Shown: in pieces, positions 1 through 7,226 of the stretch
How positions within the stretch are numbered: position 1 is the stretch's first letter
Layout of the letters: each line of letters starts with the position of its first letter
The notes under the pieces: model-generated
What the model was told of the DNA's origin: nothing
Databases searched by the model: none
Seen by the model: the letters and a program-made list of their open reading frames with translations, nothing else
Position numbers and translations under genes: made by a program
Assembly: GCA_002315595.1 (NCBI GenBank)
Contig: DCHG01000050.1
Span: 1-29,273, forward strand
Length of the DNA: 29,273 nt
From: Clostridiales bacterium UBA1758
GTDB taxonomy: Bacteria; Bacillota; Clostridia; Oscillospirales; UBA1758
Reading direction: 5' to 3'

Positions 1-1888
1 GCTTGGAGCCCTTGACGGCATCGTCGGACCAGGTGGCGGTCTTTTCGAAATCGCCGATGAACATAATATACATACGGAGCGTGTCGGCGCCGAATTCATC
101 GACAACATCGTTCGGGTTGACGACATTTCCACGGGATTTCGACATTTTTTCGCCGCCTTCACCGAGGATCATACCGTGGCTGGTACGCTTCGCGTACGGC
201 TCTTTGGTCGGGACAACGCCGATATCGTAAAGGAATTTATGCCAAAAACGCGAATATAGCAGGTGCAGTGTGGTATGTTCCATACCGCCGTTATACCAAT
301 CGACGGGGCCCCAGTAATCAATGGCGTCCTTACCGACCAATGCTTCGGCATTGTGCGGATCCATATAACGCAGATAATACCATGACGATCCCGCCCACTG
401 CGGCATGGTATCGGTTTCGCGTTTTGCCTTTGCACCGCAAACGGGACAGGAGGTTTCCACCCAATCAGTCATTTTCGAGATCGGGCTTTCGCCGTTATCG
501 GTCGGCTCGTAACTGTCAACATTCGGCAACAGAAGCGGCAACTGATCCTCCGGCACAGGCACATAACCGCAATGCGGACATTCGATGATCGGAATCGGTT
601 CGCCCCAATATCTTTGACGCGAGAATACCCAGTCACGAAGTTTGAAATTGACTTTCGTGTGTCCGATGCCCTTTTCGGTCATCCATTCAACGATCTTTTT
701 CTTCGCCTGCTCGACTTCTAGTCCGTTGAGGAAATCGGAATTGACCATCTTGCCGGATTCGGTATCGGTATAGGCTTCCTTCGTCACATCTTGACCGCCT
801 GCGACAACCTCAATGATCGGAAGGTCGAATTTTTTTGCAAAATCAAAGTCACGGGTATCATGAGCCGGAACCGCCATGATCGCGCCCGTACCGTAAGTCA
901 TCAAAACATAGTCCGACGCAAAGATCGGGATCTCTTTTCCGTTGACGGGGTTGATCGCCTTCACGCCGCCGATGACGACGCCGGTCTTTTCGGTGGACAT
1001 TTCACTGCGCTCAAAGTCGCTCTTTTTCGCACTTTCGGCGATATATGCGTCAACTTCGGGCTTATTTGTGATCTTTTCCGCCCATTTTTGGATCAGCGGA
1101 TGTTCGGGAGAAATGACCATATAGGTCGCACCGAACATGGTGTCAGGGCGGGTAGTGTAGATGAGAAGTTCGTCGCCGGTGGTGGTTTTGAAGGTCACCT
1201 CTGCGCCGGTGGAGCGACCGATCCAATTCTTTTGCTGGGTTTTAACGCGTTCGATGAAATCAAGTTCGTCAAGGTCGTCGATCAGACGGTCAGCGTACTT
1301 GGTAATGCGAAGCATCCACTGACTTTTTTCTTTGCGGATGACCTGACTTCCGCAGCGTTCACAGACGCCGCCGACGACTTCTTCGTTGGCAAGAACGCAT
1401 TTGCAGGAAGTACACCAGTTGACAGGCATTTTGGTCTTATAGGCAAGCCCGTTTTTGAAAAGTTGTTCAAAAATCCACTGCGTCCACTTATAGTATTCGG
1501 GCGAAGTGGTGTTGATCTCACGCTCCCAGTCGAAAGAATATCCGAGCATTTTCAACTGATCTTTGAAGCGGGCAACGTTATTTTTGGTAACATCCGCCGG
1601 ATGAATATGGTTTTTGATCGCAAAGTTTTCCGTTGGCAGACCGAACGCATCCCATCCCATCGGGAACAGAACATTGTAACCCTGCATTCTGCGCTTGCGC
1701 GTGAGGACGTCAAGCGCGGTATAAGGACGGGTGTGACCGACATGGAGTCCGTTTCCCGAAGGATACGGGAATTCGATTAAACCGTAAAATTTCTTTTTAT
1801 TCTGATCGATTTCTGCATGAAAGACGTTCGCATCGTCCCATTTTTTCTGCCATTTTTTCTCAACGGCGGCAAAATCATATGCTCTCAT
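1..1888 (-). CDS. leuS: Leucyl-tRNA synthetase (3' end missing, runs off left edge)
   Basis: Class I aminoacyl-tRNA synthetase that charges tRNA-Leu in the cytosol. About 629 N-terminal residues are in the window; the family is usually 800-860, so the anticodon-binding and C-terminal domains lie outside. The HIGH-type motif PYPSGNGLHVGH ends at residue 52 and KMSKS lies at about 581-585 (GGEKMSKSRGNVVNP). Between them are a Cys pair region CTSCKC...CERC, the CP1 editing domain with TTRPDTMFGA, and a second Cys-rich stretch (CPHCG...CPVCG). I checked that HVGH, TTRPDTMFGA and KMSKS share one reading frame, so no frameshift is apparent. The ATG at 1888 overlaps the rsfS stop as ATGA, which implies translational coupling. 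No T-box leader is possible directly upstream because rsfS occupies that space. Confidence 0.97.
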   Translation of the reverse strand, partial: MRAYDFAAVEKKWQKKWDDANVFHAEIDQNKKKFYGLIEFPYPSGNGLHVGHTRPYTALDVLTRKRRMQGYNVLFPMGWDAFGLPTENFAIKNHIHPADVTKNNVARFKDQLKMLGYSFDWEREINTTSPEYYKWTQWIFEQLFKNGLAYKTKMPVNWCTSCKCVLANEEVVGGVCERCGSQVIRKEKSQWMLRITKYADRLIDDLDELDFIERVKTQQKNWIGRSTGAEVTFKTTTGDELLIYTTRPDTMFGATYMVISPEHPLIQKWAEKITNKPEVDAYIAESAKKSDFERSEMSTEKTGVVIGGVKAINPVNGKEIPIFASDYVLMTYGTGAIMAVPAHDTRDFDFAKKFDLPIIEVVAGGQDVTKEAYTDTESGKMVNSDFLNGLEVEQAKKKIVEWMTEKGIGHTKVNFKLRDWVFSRQRYWGEPIPIIECPHCGYVPVPEDQLPLLLPNVDSYEPTDNGESPISKMTDWVETSCPVCGAKAKRETDTMPQWAGSSWYYLRYMDPHNAEALVGKDAIDYWGPVDWYNGGMEHTTLHLLYSRFWHKFLYDIGVVPTKEPYAKRTSHGMILGEGGEKMSKSRGNVVNPNDVVDEFGADTLRMYIMFIGDFEKTATWSDDAVKGSK

Positions 1889-2256
1889 TGCTCATTTCCC
1901 CCATTTTCACCGTAATCAATATCAATGATCTCTGCATCCGCCCATACGCGTTCCAGAGAATAAAATTTTCTCGTTTCGTCAAGGAAAATATGCACAACGA
2001 CGTCGCCGTAATCCATCAGCACCCAGTTGCCTGCCTGATAGCCTTCCACATGAAGCGGCTCAACGCCGAATTTCTTTTTCATTTCTTCTTCCACTGCGCC
2101 GACAAGGGTATTGACATGGGGAGTGGCGACGCCTGTGCAGATGATAAAGCAATCGGCAAGGCTCGTCAGTTTTCCGATACGCAACGCCTTGATGTCAACG
2201 GCTTTTTTGTTGTCAAGGATCCTGCAAATTTCGGTTGCGGTTTCAGTATAGGTCAT
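1885..2256 (-). CDS. rsfS: Ribosomal silencing factor RsfS
   Basis: A 123-residue protein of the RsfS/Iojap/YbeB family. Members bind ribosomal protein uL14 and block joining of the subunits when nutrients are scarce. The family core is visible: KKAVDIKALRI near residue 18, LADCFIICTG near 34, HVEGYQAGNWVLMDYGDVVVHIF near 70-90, and REFY-like RKFYSLERVW near 97. Length is normal. The ATG at 2256 follows a weak GGATGAG ribosome binding site. The gene sits 38 bases after the LCP gene and overlaps leuS by four bases. The yqeK-LCP-rsfS order is common in Clostridia, which supports the call. Confidence 0.95.
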   Translation of the reverse strand: MTYTETATEICRILDNKKAVDIKALRIGKLTSLADCFIICTGVATPHVNTLVGAVEEEMKKKFGVEPLHVEGYQAGNWVLMDYGDVVVHIFLDETRKFYSLERVWADAEIIDIDYGENGGNEQ

Positions 2257-2294
2257 AATCTCATCCGTTCCGCCATATGGCTAGTATAGGGTTA

Positions 2295-3446
2295 CTAATC
2301 TTTTTTAAAAAGATTAAGTTCGGTGATCGGCTGTTCATAGGGGTTGAAGTATTCGTTAATCAGTTCCAATGCCTCATCTTCGTTGACGAAGGTGTAGGAC
2401 AGACCGTTCATATATTCCGGCGTATTCGGAAGCGTGTAGGTGTGCAGGTCGTTTTCGTAATCGAGTCCGACGCATCCCTTCGCGTACCATGTGATTTCGC
2501 CGAGAGAAAGGTCGGTTTTGACATTGTCAAATACGATCTGCGCAAGTTCCGGGATCTTCGGAATGGTGTTGACGCTCATCATCTGTTTTGCGACGGCTTT
2601 GATGAATTTTTGCTGAACGGAAATTCGTTTGATATCCCCCATCGCGTACTGACGGAAGCGGACAAGTCCCATTGCCTGCTGACCGTTCAGCACCTGCAAT
2701 CCGGGTTGAATGTCAATGACGAGATCCTGCCACGGATCGGTGTAGTAAAGTCGATTTTCGACATTGAATTCAACGCCTCCGATGGCGTCGACCATCAGAA
2801 TAAACGCATTCAGGTCAATAATAACATAATTGTCGACCTCAAAGCCGAGCAAATAACTGACTTCGAGTTTCAACTGGTCGATATTGCCACCGCTTGCGGT
2901 ACCGTAAGCGGAGTTGATCTTTTTCACCTTGCGGCTGACATTGCTCGCCGTATCACGCGGGATACTCATCACGTCGACGCTTGTGATCTCTTGGTTTTCG
3001 GCATGGAAAGTTGCAACGAGAATGGTATCGGTATTGTACGATCCCTTATCGAGTCCGACCACAAGCATCGTATAACAACCGTCTTTGTACGATTTCAAAA
3101 CCTCCGGCTGGTCCCCCGTGACATCGTCGGGATTTTCATCCGGCGAAGTGTCAAGGTCGGATGTATCAATCGGATCGGGATCGTCGTGTTCCGGCGGACG
3201 AACAACGATTTTCAAAACCGCCGACACGCCGACAATCAGTACCGCAATTACGACAAGAACGGTGATGAATTTTTTCCACGGAAAATCACGGACGATTTCC
3301 ACATTTTCGTCGTCTTGCGCACTCTGCTGAACGCTTTCGCGGTGTTTCGGAACTGTATTCCGATGATTATCGTGCTGTTCGGAAATATGCGTATTTTTCG
3401 TTGTTTTTGAACGAGATTTGGTCGATTTACCGCCAAATAATTTCAT
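2295..3446 (-). CDS. LytR-CpsA-Psr (LCP) family cell-wall polymer transferase
   Basis: A 383-residue membrane-anchored enzyme. LCP proteins move undecaprenyl-linked glycopolymers such as teichoic acids or capsule onto peptidoglycan outside the cell. It has a basic, charged cytoplasmic N-terminus, one transmembrane segment at about residues 60-80, an Asp/Pro-rich linker at about 84-115, then the LCP domain. That domain shows LVVGLDKGSYNTDTILVAT, SIPRDT and the polyprenyl-pyrophosphate-binding Arg region VRFRQYAMGDIKRISVQQKF. The ATG at 3446 is chosen because an AAAGG site lies 8-10 bases upstream; a TTG two codons earlier would be too close to it. The gene lies 18 bases after yqeK. Which polymer it transfers cannot be read from sequence. 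Confidence 0.93.
   Translation of the reverse strand: MKLFGGKSTKSRSKTTKNTHISEQHDNHRNTVPKHRESVQQSAQDDENVEIVRDFPWKKFITVLVVIAVLIVGVSAVLKIVVRPPEHDDPDPIDTSDLDTSPDENPDDVTGDQPEVLKSYKDGCYTMLVVGLDKGSYNTDTILVATFHAENQEITSVDVMSIPRDTASNVSRKVKKINSAYGTASGGNIDQLKLEVSYLLGFEVDNYVIIDLNAFILMVDAIGGVEFNVENRLYYTDPWQDLVIDIQPGLQVLNGQQAMGLVRFRQYAMGDIKRISVQQKFIKAVAKQMMSVNTIPKIPELAQIVFDNVKTDLSLGEITWYAKGCVGLDYENDLHTYTLPNTPEYMNGLSYTFVNEDEALELINEYFNPYEQPITELNLFKKD
2296..2316. repeat. A/T-rich perfect inverted repeat over the LCP stop codon
   Basis: Two 10-base arms (TAATCTTTTT and AAAAAGATTA) flank a single central base. The repeat covers the last codons and stop of the LCP gene. It contains only two G-C pairs and a T-run inside the stem, so it is a poor match to a normal intrinsic terminator. 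It may mark an mRNA 3' end, a processing site or a protein-binding site. Confidence 0.5.
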
Positions 3447-3464
3447 AATCAATGCCTTTCAAAC

Positions 3465-4040
3465 TCATTCGAGCGTATGATCCTTTTGGGTGTCAAGTAA
3501 ATATTTCAGGGTTTCGGCGGTTTTCGGACAGACCGCGTTGCCCAGTTTTTTCAAATGATCGACCGAACGCGTCAACGCAATGATCATGGCTTTGTCAAGG
3601 TCGTCGTATGCGACGTTTCGCACATCATCTACCCCTCGGAAGTCTCTTCCCGGCTCAATATAGTCCGCAAGCCAAATGATCTTGTCGAGTTTGCTCATGT
3701 TCGGTTTGCCGGTCGTATGCCAGCGGATCGCACTGACAATCTCCGGTGAAAGACCGTAATCGTGTTCGGCGAGTGCCGCCGCAGTCACCGCGTGAAGCAG
3801 TGCCGGACCGGTCGCTTCCGATCGGTCAACTATTATACCATACTTTTTCAGAATTTTCAATTGTGATTTGCGATCCATTCTGCGCGTAATATCGTGATAG
3901 CACGCCGCAGTCTTCGCCATATCGACGTCTTCCCCGTATCTTTGGGCTAATTTTTCCGCCGTTGCCACACAACCGAGGGTGTGTTCATACCGTTCGTCAT
4001 CTTCAATGGCGCGAACGAGTTTTAAGTCGTTTTCATTCAC
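3465..4040 (-). CDS. yqeK: YqeK-type HD-domain phosphohydrolase (predicted Ap4A hydrolase)
   Basis: A 191-residue HD-superfamily enzyme. Characterised YqeK proteins are metal-dependent symmetrical diadenosine tetraphosphate (Ap4A) hydrolases. The metal ligands are visible: His20 (YEHTLGC), the HD pair at 49-50 (CYHD), His83 (LLHAVTAA), His108 (RWHTTG) and Asp126 in LADYIEPGRDF. Length is typical. The only usable start is a GTG at 4040: the upstream frame has no ATG, GTG or TTG, and a nearby ATG at 4036 is out of frame and ends after four codons. The nearest good ribosome binding site (GGAAAGGA, 4071-4078) lies about 30 bases upstream beyond a hairpin. The gene follows nadD, as in many Firmicutes. 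Confidence 0.94.
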   Translation of the reverse strand: MNENDLKLVRAIEDDERYEHTLGCVATAEKLAQRYGEDVDMAKTAACYHDITRRMDRKSQLKILKKYGIIVDRSEATGPALLHAVTAAALAEHDYGLSPEIVSAIRWHTTGKPNMSKLDKIIWLADYIEPGRDFRGVDDVRNVAYDDLDKAMIIALTRSVDHLKKLGNAVCPKTAETLKYLLDTQKDHTLE

Positions 4041-4049
4041 AGATCTCGT

Positions 4050-4079
4050 CGCTTTTTTTGTAAAAAAGCGTCCTTTCCG
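4050..4079 (-). promoter_or_regulatory. Distant ribosome binding site plus hairpin upstream of yqeK
   Basis: On the minus strand GGAAAGGA (4071-4078) is followed at once by a 9-bp stem (CGCTTTTTT / AAAAAAGCG, 4050-4070) with a 3-base loop, then nine bases and the GTG start. If the stem folds, the distance from the binding site to the start becomes about nine bases, which is normal. Structure-bridged spacing is an inference from the sequence. Confidence 0.5.
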
Positions 4080-4089
4080 ATAGAAAAAG

Positions 4090-4701
4090 TTATAACCCGT
4101 AAAGATGGTTTTTGCGAATGTAATCCAAAACGCAGCCGTCGATGAGTCCCGATTTTTGCCCGCTTCTCAAAATTTTCCGAAGTTCGGTCGACGAAATTTC
4201 GACGCAATCCTCATCAAGGATCGTAATATCGGCGGAAAACCGGTTTTCAAGATCGGTCTTTTTTTCATGCAACACCTTTTCGGAAGGCGCGTCACGACGC
4301 AGTACGGCGATCTTTGCAAGGCGCATAATCTCATCCGCCCTCACCCATCGGTCAAGCGTGAGAAACATATCCGTCCCCATGATCAACCACAATTCGGCTT
4401 CGTCGCCGAACCTTGTCCGAAGTTCCGTCAGCGTATCCACGGTAAAACTTGCCCCGCCACGGCGGATCTCCATATCCGAAACACGGTGGCGCGGTAATTC
4501 CGCAGACGCAATCTCGGTCATTTTCAGACGATCCGCAGACGATGCGGTGTCGTCGGGCAGTACCTTATGCGGCGGAATATTGGCGGGGATCAGCAGGATT
4601 TCGTCGAGTTTCAGTTCCCGCAAAGCAATTTGCGCCCCACGGATATGACCGATATGAGGCGGATTAAACGTGCCCCCAAGTATCCCGATCCGCGTACTCA
4701 T
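4090..4701 (-). CDS. nadD: Nicotinate-nucleotide adenylyltransferase
   Basis: A 203-residue enzyme that adenylates nicotinate mononucleotide to form deamido-NAD in NAD synthesis. The nucleotidyltransferase motif GTFNPPHIGH lies at residues 10-19, and the C-terminal ISSTELR motif binds the nucleotide phosphate. LIPANIPPHK and MGTDMFLTLDRW are also typical of NadD. The reading frame is open 31 codons further upstream, but homology starts at MSTRIGILGG, so the ATG at 4701 is chosen. That ATG shares one base with the yhbY stop (TGATG), a classic reinitiation junction. Confidence 0.97.
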   Translation of the reverse strand: MSTRIGILGGTFNPPHIGHIRGAQIALRELKLDEILLIPANIPPHKVLPDDTASSADRLKMTEIASAELPRHRVSDMEIRRGGASFTVDTLTELRTRFGDEAELWLIMGTDMFLTLDRWVRADEIMRLAKIAVLRRDAPSEKVLHEKKTDLENRFSADITILDEDCVEISSTELRKILRSGQKSGLIDGCVLDYIRKNHLYGL

Positions 4702-4988
4702 CAAAACTCCAAAACGGGTTTTTCGTTGTTTCGACGATAGATAACGAATTTTGTTCCGATCACCTGAACCGGCTCGCCACGGACGGCGGCACAAAGTTGG
4801 TCGCAGGCTTCTCTCGGTGTCAGCATTGCGCTTTCAAGCACCTTTCCTTTGACGATCTCACGCTTTGTCAACGCCTCGTCAAGGCTTGCGATGACGCCTT
4901 CGTTGACGCCGTCCTTGCCGATGGTGAGGATCGTGTCGATCGTATTTGCAATTCCGCGCAGACTTGCGCGTTGTTTACTGTTGAGCAT
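4701..4988 (-). CDS. yhbY: YhbY-type RNA-binding protein (CRM domain)
   Basis: A 95-residue single CRS1/YhbY (CRM) domain. Such proteins associate with pre-50S ribosomal particles. It starts LNSKQRASLRGIANTID and contains LTIGKDGVNEGVI and the KRELIKV-like TKREIVKGKVL; the C-terminus IGTKFVIYRRN is the usual last strand. The open frame extends 25 codons upstream, but the conserved start and an AGAGGAA ribosome binding site select the ATG at 4988. One base separates it from the rdgB stop, and it overlaps nadD by one base. Confidence 0.93.
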   Translation of the reverse strand: MLNSKQRASLRGIANTIDTILTIGKDGVNEGVIASLDEALTKREIVKGKVLESAMLTPREACDQLCAAVRGEPVQVIGTKFVIYRRNNEKPVLEF

Positions 4989-4989
4989 T

Positions 4990-5577
4990 TTAATTCCTCT
5001 TTTCAAGTAGTTCGGCGAACTTTTTGACCGCGTTTCCACGATGAGAGATACCGTTTTTTTCATCGGCGGTCATTTCCGACATCGTTTTGCCGAATTCGGG
5101 AAGATAAAAGATCGGATCGTAACCGAACCCGTCGCTCCCTTTCGGCGCAAAATTGATCTCACCAGGGCAGACGCCGTCGCAGACAATGTAATCTTCGTCG
5201 TCGAATTTGACGCAGATCGAGCAAATAAACTTCGCCGTTCGGTCGTTTTTGCCGTTCATTTTTTGAAGGATCAGCGCACAACGGTCTTCGTCTGATTTGC
5301 AATCATCCCCGCCGTAGCGTGCGGAATACACCCCCGGCTCACCGTTCAGTGCGTCAATGACAAGCCCCGAATCGTCGGCGATCGACGGAAGGCGAGTTGC
5401 AGCAAAAGCCGCGTCCGCCTTAATTTTCGCGTTTTCGGCGAAAGTCGCACCGATTTCTTCGGGATCGACGGACACGCCCGCTTCCTTCAACGAAATCACC
5501 TCGTGACCGAGTTTTTCCAAAATTTCGCCCAATTCACGAAGTTTGTGTTTATTATTGGTAGCGGCAACGAATTTCAT
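4990..5577 (-). CDS. rdgB: Non-canonical purine NTP pyrophosphatase (RdgB/HAM1)
   Basis: A 195-residue enzyme that hydrolyses ITP, dITP and XTP to monophosphates and keeps deaminated purines out of DNA and RNA. It has the N-terminal substrate loop ATNNKHKLREL at 6-16, the catalytic Asp region IADDSGLVID at 66-75, PGVYSARYGG at 81-90, and the C-terminal GSDGFGYDPIF and ISHRGNA motifs. The frame is open further upstream, but the ATG at 5577 begins the conserved MKFVAATNN and is preceded by GGGGAG lying in the end of rph. The gap to rph is one base. The rph-rdgB pair is conserved in many bacteria. Confidence 0.97.
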   Translation of the reverse strand: MKFVAATNNKHKLRELGEILEKLGHEVISLKEAGVSVDPEEIGATFAENAKIKADAAFAATRLPSIADDSGLVIDALNGEPGVYSARYGGDDCKSDEDRCALILQKMNGKNDRTAKFICSICVKFDDEDYIVCDGVCPGEINFAPKGSDGFGYDPIFYLPEFGKTMSEMTADEKNGISHRGNAVKKFAELLEKRN

Positions 5578-5578
5578 T

Positions 5579-6313
5579 TCAAAACTCCCCGCCGAGAGCG
5601 TCGCGTTGCATTTCGACAAGTTCCGCAATTCCTTTGCGGGCAAGTTTCAGCATCTCGGCATATTCGTCTTCGGTAAACGGTCTGCCTTCTCCCGTCCCCT
5701 GCAATTCGACAAAGTCTCCCTTGTCGGTCATAATGACATTGAAATCGACATCCGCACCCGAATCTTCGACATAGCAAAGGTCGAGCATCGGAACATCTTT
5801 AACAATACCGACGCTGATCGCGGCAACATGGTTGCGGATCGGGCTTGCGGGGATCAATCCCTGTTTCACCATTTTGCGGCAGGCAAGGCAAAGTGCGATA
5901 AAGCCACCCGTAATGGACGCGGTACGCGTGCCGCCGTCCGCCTGAATGACATCGCAGTCGACGGTGATCGTGTACGGACCGAGTGCCTTCATATCCACGA
6001 CACTGCGAAGTGCGCGACCGATGAGCCGTTGAATTTCGGCACTTCTCGGACTGATCTTCAATTTTGAAATATCGCGGGACGAACGTTCCTTGGTCGCACG
6101 CGGAAGCATCGAATACTCCGCCGTCACCCAACCCGAGCCTTCCTCGACATATTTCGGCGCACCCTCGATCACGGATGCGTTGCAGATCACGCGGGTATCG
6201 CCGCTTTCGATTAAAACAGAGCCTTCCGGGTATTTGATAAAACCCGTCGTGATCCTGATATCACGAAGTTGGTCGAGTTCCCTGCCGTCAAATCTTTTAT
6301 TCGAACAATCCAT
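5579..6313 (-). CDS. rph: Ribonuclease PH
   Basis: A 244-residue phosphorolytic 3'-5' exoribonuclease that trims tRNA 3' ends. Family landmarks are FDGRELDQLR at 8-17, the phosphate-binding Arg region WVTAEYSMLPRAT, RSAEIQRLIGRALR, CDVIQADGGTRTASITGG and a C-terminal GTGEGRPFT. The frame is open for 42 codons further upstream inside ftsY. The ATG at 6313 is chosen because of the conserved N-terminus and a strong GGAGGAG seven bases ahead. The start overlaps the end of ftsY by 17 bases. Confidence 0.97.
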   Translation of the reverse strand: MDCSNKRFDGRELDQLRDIRITTGFIKYPEGSVLIESGDTRVICNASVIEGAPKYVEEGSGWVTAEYSMLPRATKERSSRDISKLKISPRSAEIQRLIGRALRSVVDMKALGPYTITVDCDVIQADGGTRTASITGGFIALCLACRKMVKQGLIPASPIRNHVAAISVGIVKDVPMLDLCYVEDSGADVDFNVIMTDKGDFVELQGTGEGRPFTEDEYAEMLKLARKGIAELVEMQRDALGGEF

Positions 6314-7205
6314 CAACAAACTCCTCCGGGACGAATTCACCGAGGTCATCGGCACCTTCGCCGACGCCGATATATTTGACCGGGATGCCAAGACTGTCGG
6401 CAATTGCAATAACGATGCCACCCTTTGCCGTACCATCAAGTTTTGTCAAAACGATGCCGGTAATATCGGCGGTCTTGTTGAACTCTTCCGCCTGATTGAC
6501 GGCATTCTGACCGGTCGTGGAATCGAGAACAAGCAGTGTTTCACGGGATGCACCGGGCAATTCGCGTTCAATGACGCGATTCATTTTGGAAAGTTCCGCC
6601 ATCAGATTTGCCTTGTTGTGCAGTCTGCCCGCCGTGTCGATAATTAGGACGTCGCAGCCGCGTGCCTTTGCCGCCGAGCAGGCGTCATAGACGACCGCGG
6701 AAGGATCGGTGCCTTCCTCGGTACCGACGAAGTCCGCCTTTGCGCGCTCCGCCCAAATACCGAGTTGCTCAACGGCTGCCGCACGAAATGTGTCGCCGGC
6801 CGCCAAAAGGACTTTTTTACCTTTTTTTGTCAGATCGCAGGCGATCTTGCCGATGGTCGTGGTCTTGCCCACGCCGTTGACGCCGATGACAAGTATGACC
6901 GAAGGCTTTGTATCGAGTTTCAGCGGGCTTCCGCCGTCTTTAAGAATTTCCAGAAGGATATTTTTCAGTTCCGCGTTCATTTCTTCGGGGGTGCGAAGCC
7001 GTTTTTCTTTTTCCGCAGTGCGAAGTTTATCGGAAATATCCATTGCCGCCTGCACACCGACGTCGGCAGTGATCAGCGTTTCTTCCAATTCGTCGTAAAA
7101 ATCATCGTTTCCCGGGGTAAAGATCGAAAATACCGCCCCGAGTTTACTTGCCATACTCTGTCGGGTTTTGGTCAAACCCTCACGGAGTTTTTGAAAAAAT
7201 CCCAT
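6297..7205 (-). CDS. ftsY: Signal recognition particle receptor FtsY
   Basis: A 302-residue SRP GTPase that docks ribosome-nascent chain-SRP complexes to the Sec translocon at the membrane. It contains only the NG domain: the N domain at about 1-95, the G1 loop GVNGVGKTTTIGK at about 108-120, a DTFRAAAVEQL stretch, DTAGRLHNKANLM (G3) and TKLDGTAKGG (G4). The long acidic A domain of enterobacterial FtsY is absent, as is usual in Firmicutes. A GGAGG site precedes the ATG at 7205, and the gene starts 21 bases after smc. This is the standard smc-ftsY pair. Confidence 0.98.
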   Translation of the reverse strand: MGFFQKLREGLTKTRQSMASKLGAVFSIFTPGNDDFYDELEETLITADVGVQAAMDISDKLRTAEKEKRLRTPEEMNAELKNILLEILKDGGSPLKLDTKPSVILVIGVNGVGKTTTIGKIACDLTKKGKKVLLAAGDTFRAAAVEQLGIWAERAKADFVGTEEGTDPSAVVYDACSAAKARGCDVLIIDTAGRLHNKANLMAELSKMNRVIERELPGASRETLLVLDSTTGQNAVNQAEEFNKTADITGIVLTKLDGTAKGGIVIAIADSLGIPVKYIGVGEGADDLGEFVPEEFVDGLFE

Positions 7206-7226
7206 AATGCCTCCGAAAATTGCTGA

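Noticed and set aside
791..1780. 329-codon open frame on the plus strand
   Set aside because: It lies wholly opposite leuS, which has HIGH, KMSKS and editing motifs in one continuous frame; the antisense translation shows no domain.
1889..2294. T-box leader for leuS
   Set aside because: The space upstream is coding (rsfS) or a 38-base gap; no specifier stem or T-box sequence is present.
2277..3410. 377-codon open frame on the plus strand opposite the LCP gene
   Set aside because: It mirrors the LCP gene, whose domain and ribosome binding site are clear. Its translation lacks recognisable motifs and is rich in Phe, Asp, Arg and Val, typical of an antisense shadow of a codon-biased gene.
4050..4070. 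Hairpin after nadD as an intrinsic terminator
   Set aside because: The T-run is inside the stem and the sequence after the stem on the minus strand is ACGAGATCT, not a U-tract; a role in yqeK initiation fits better.
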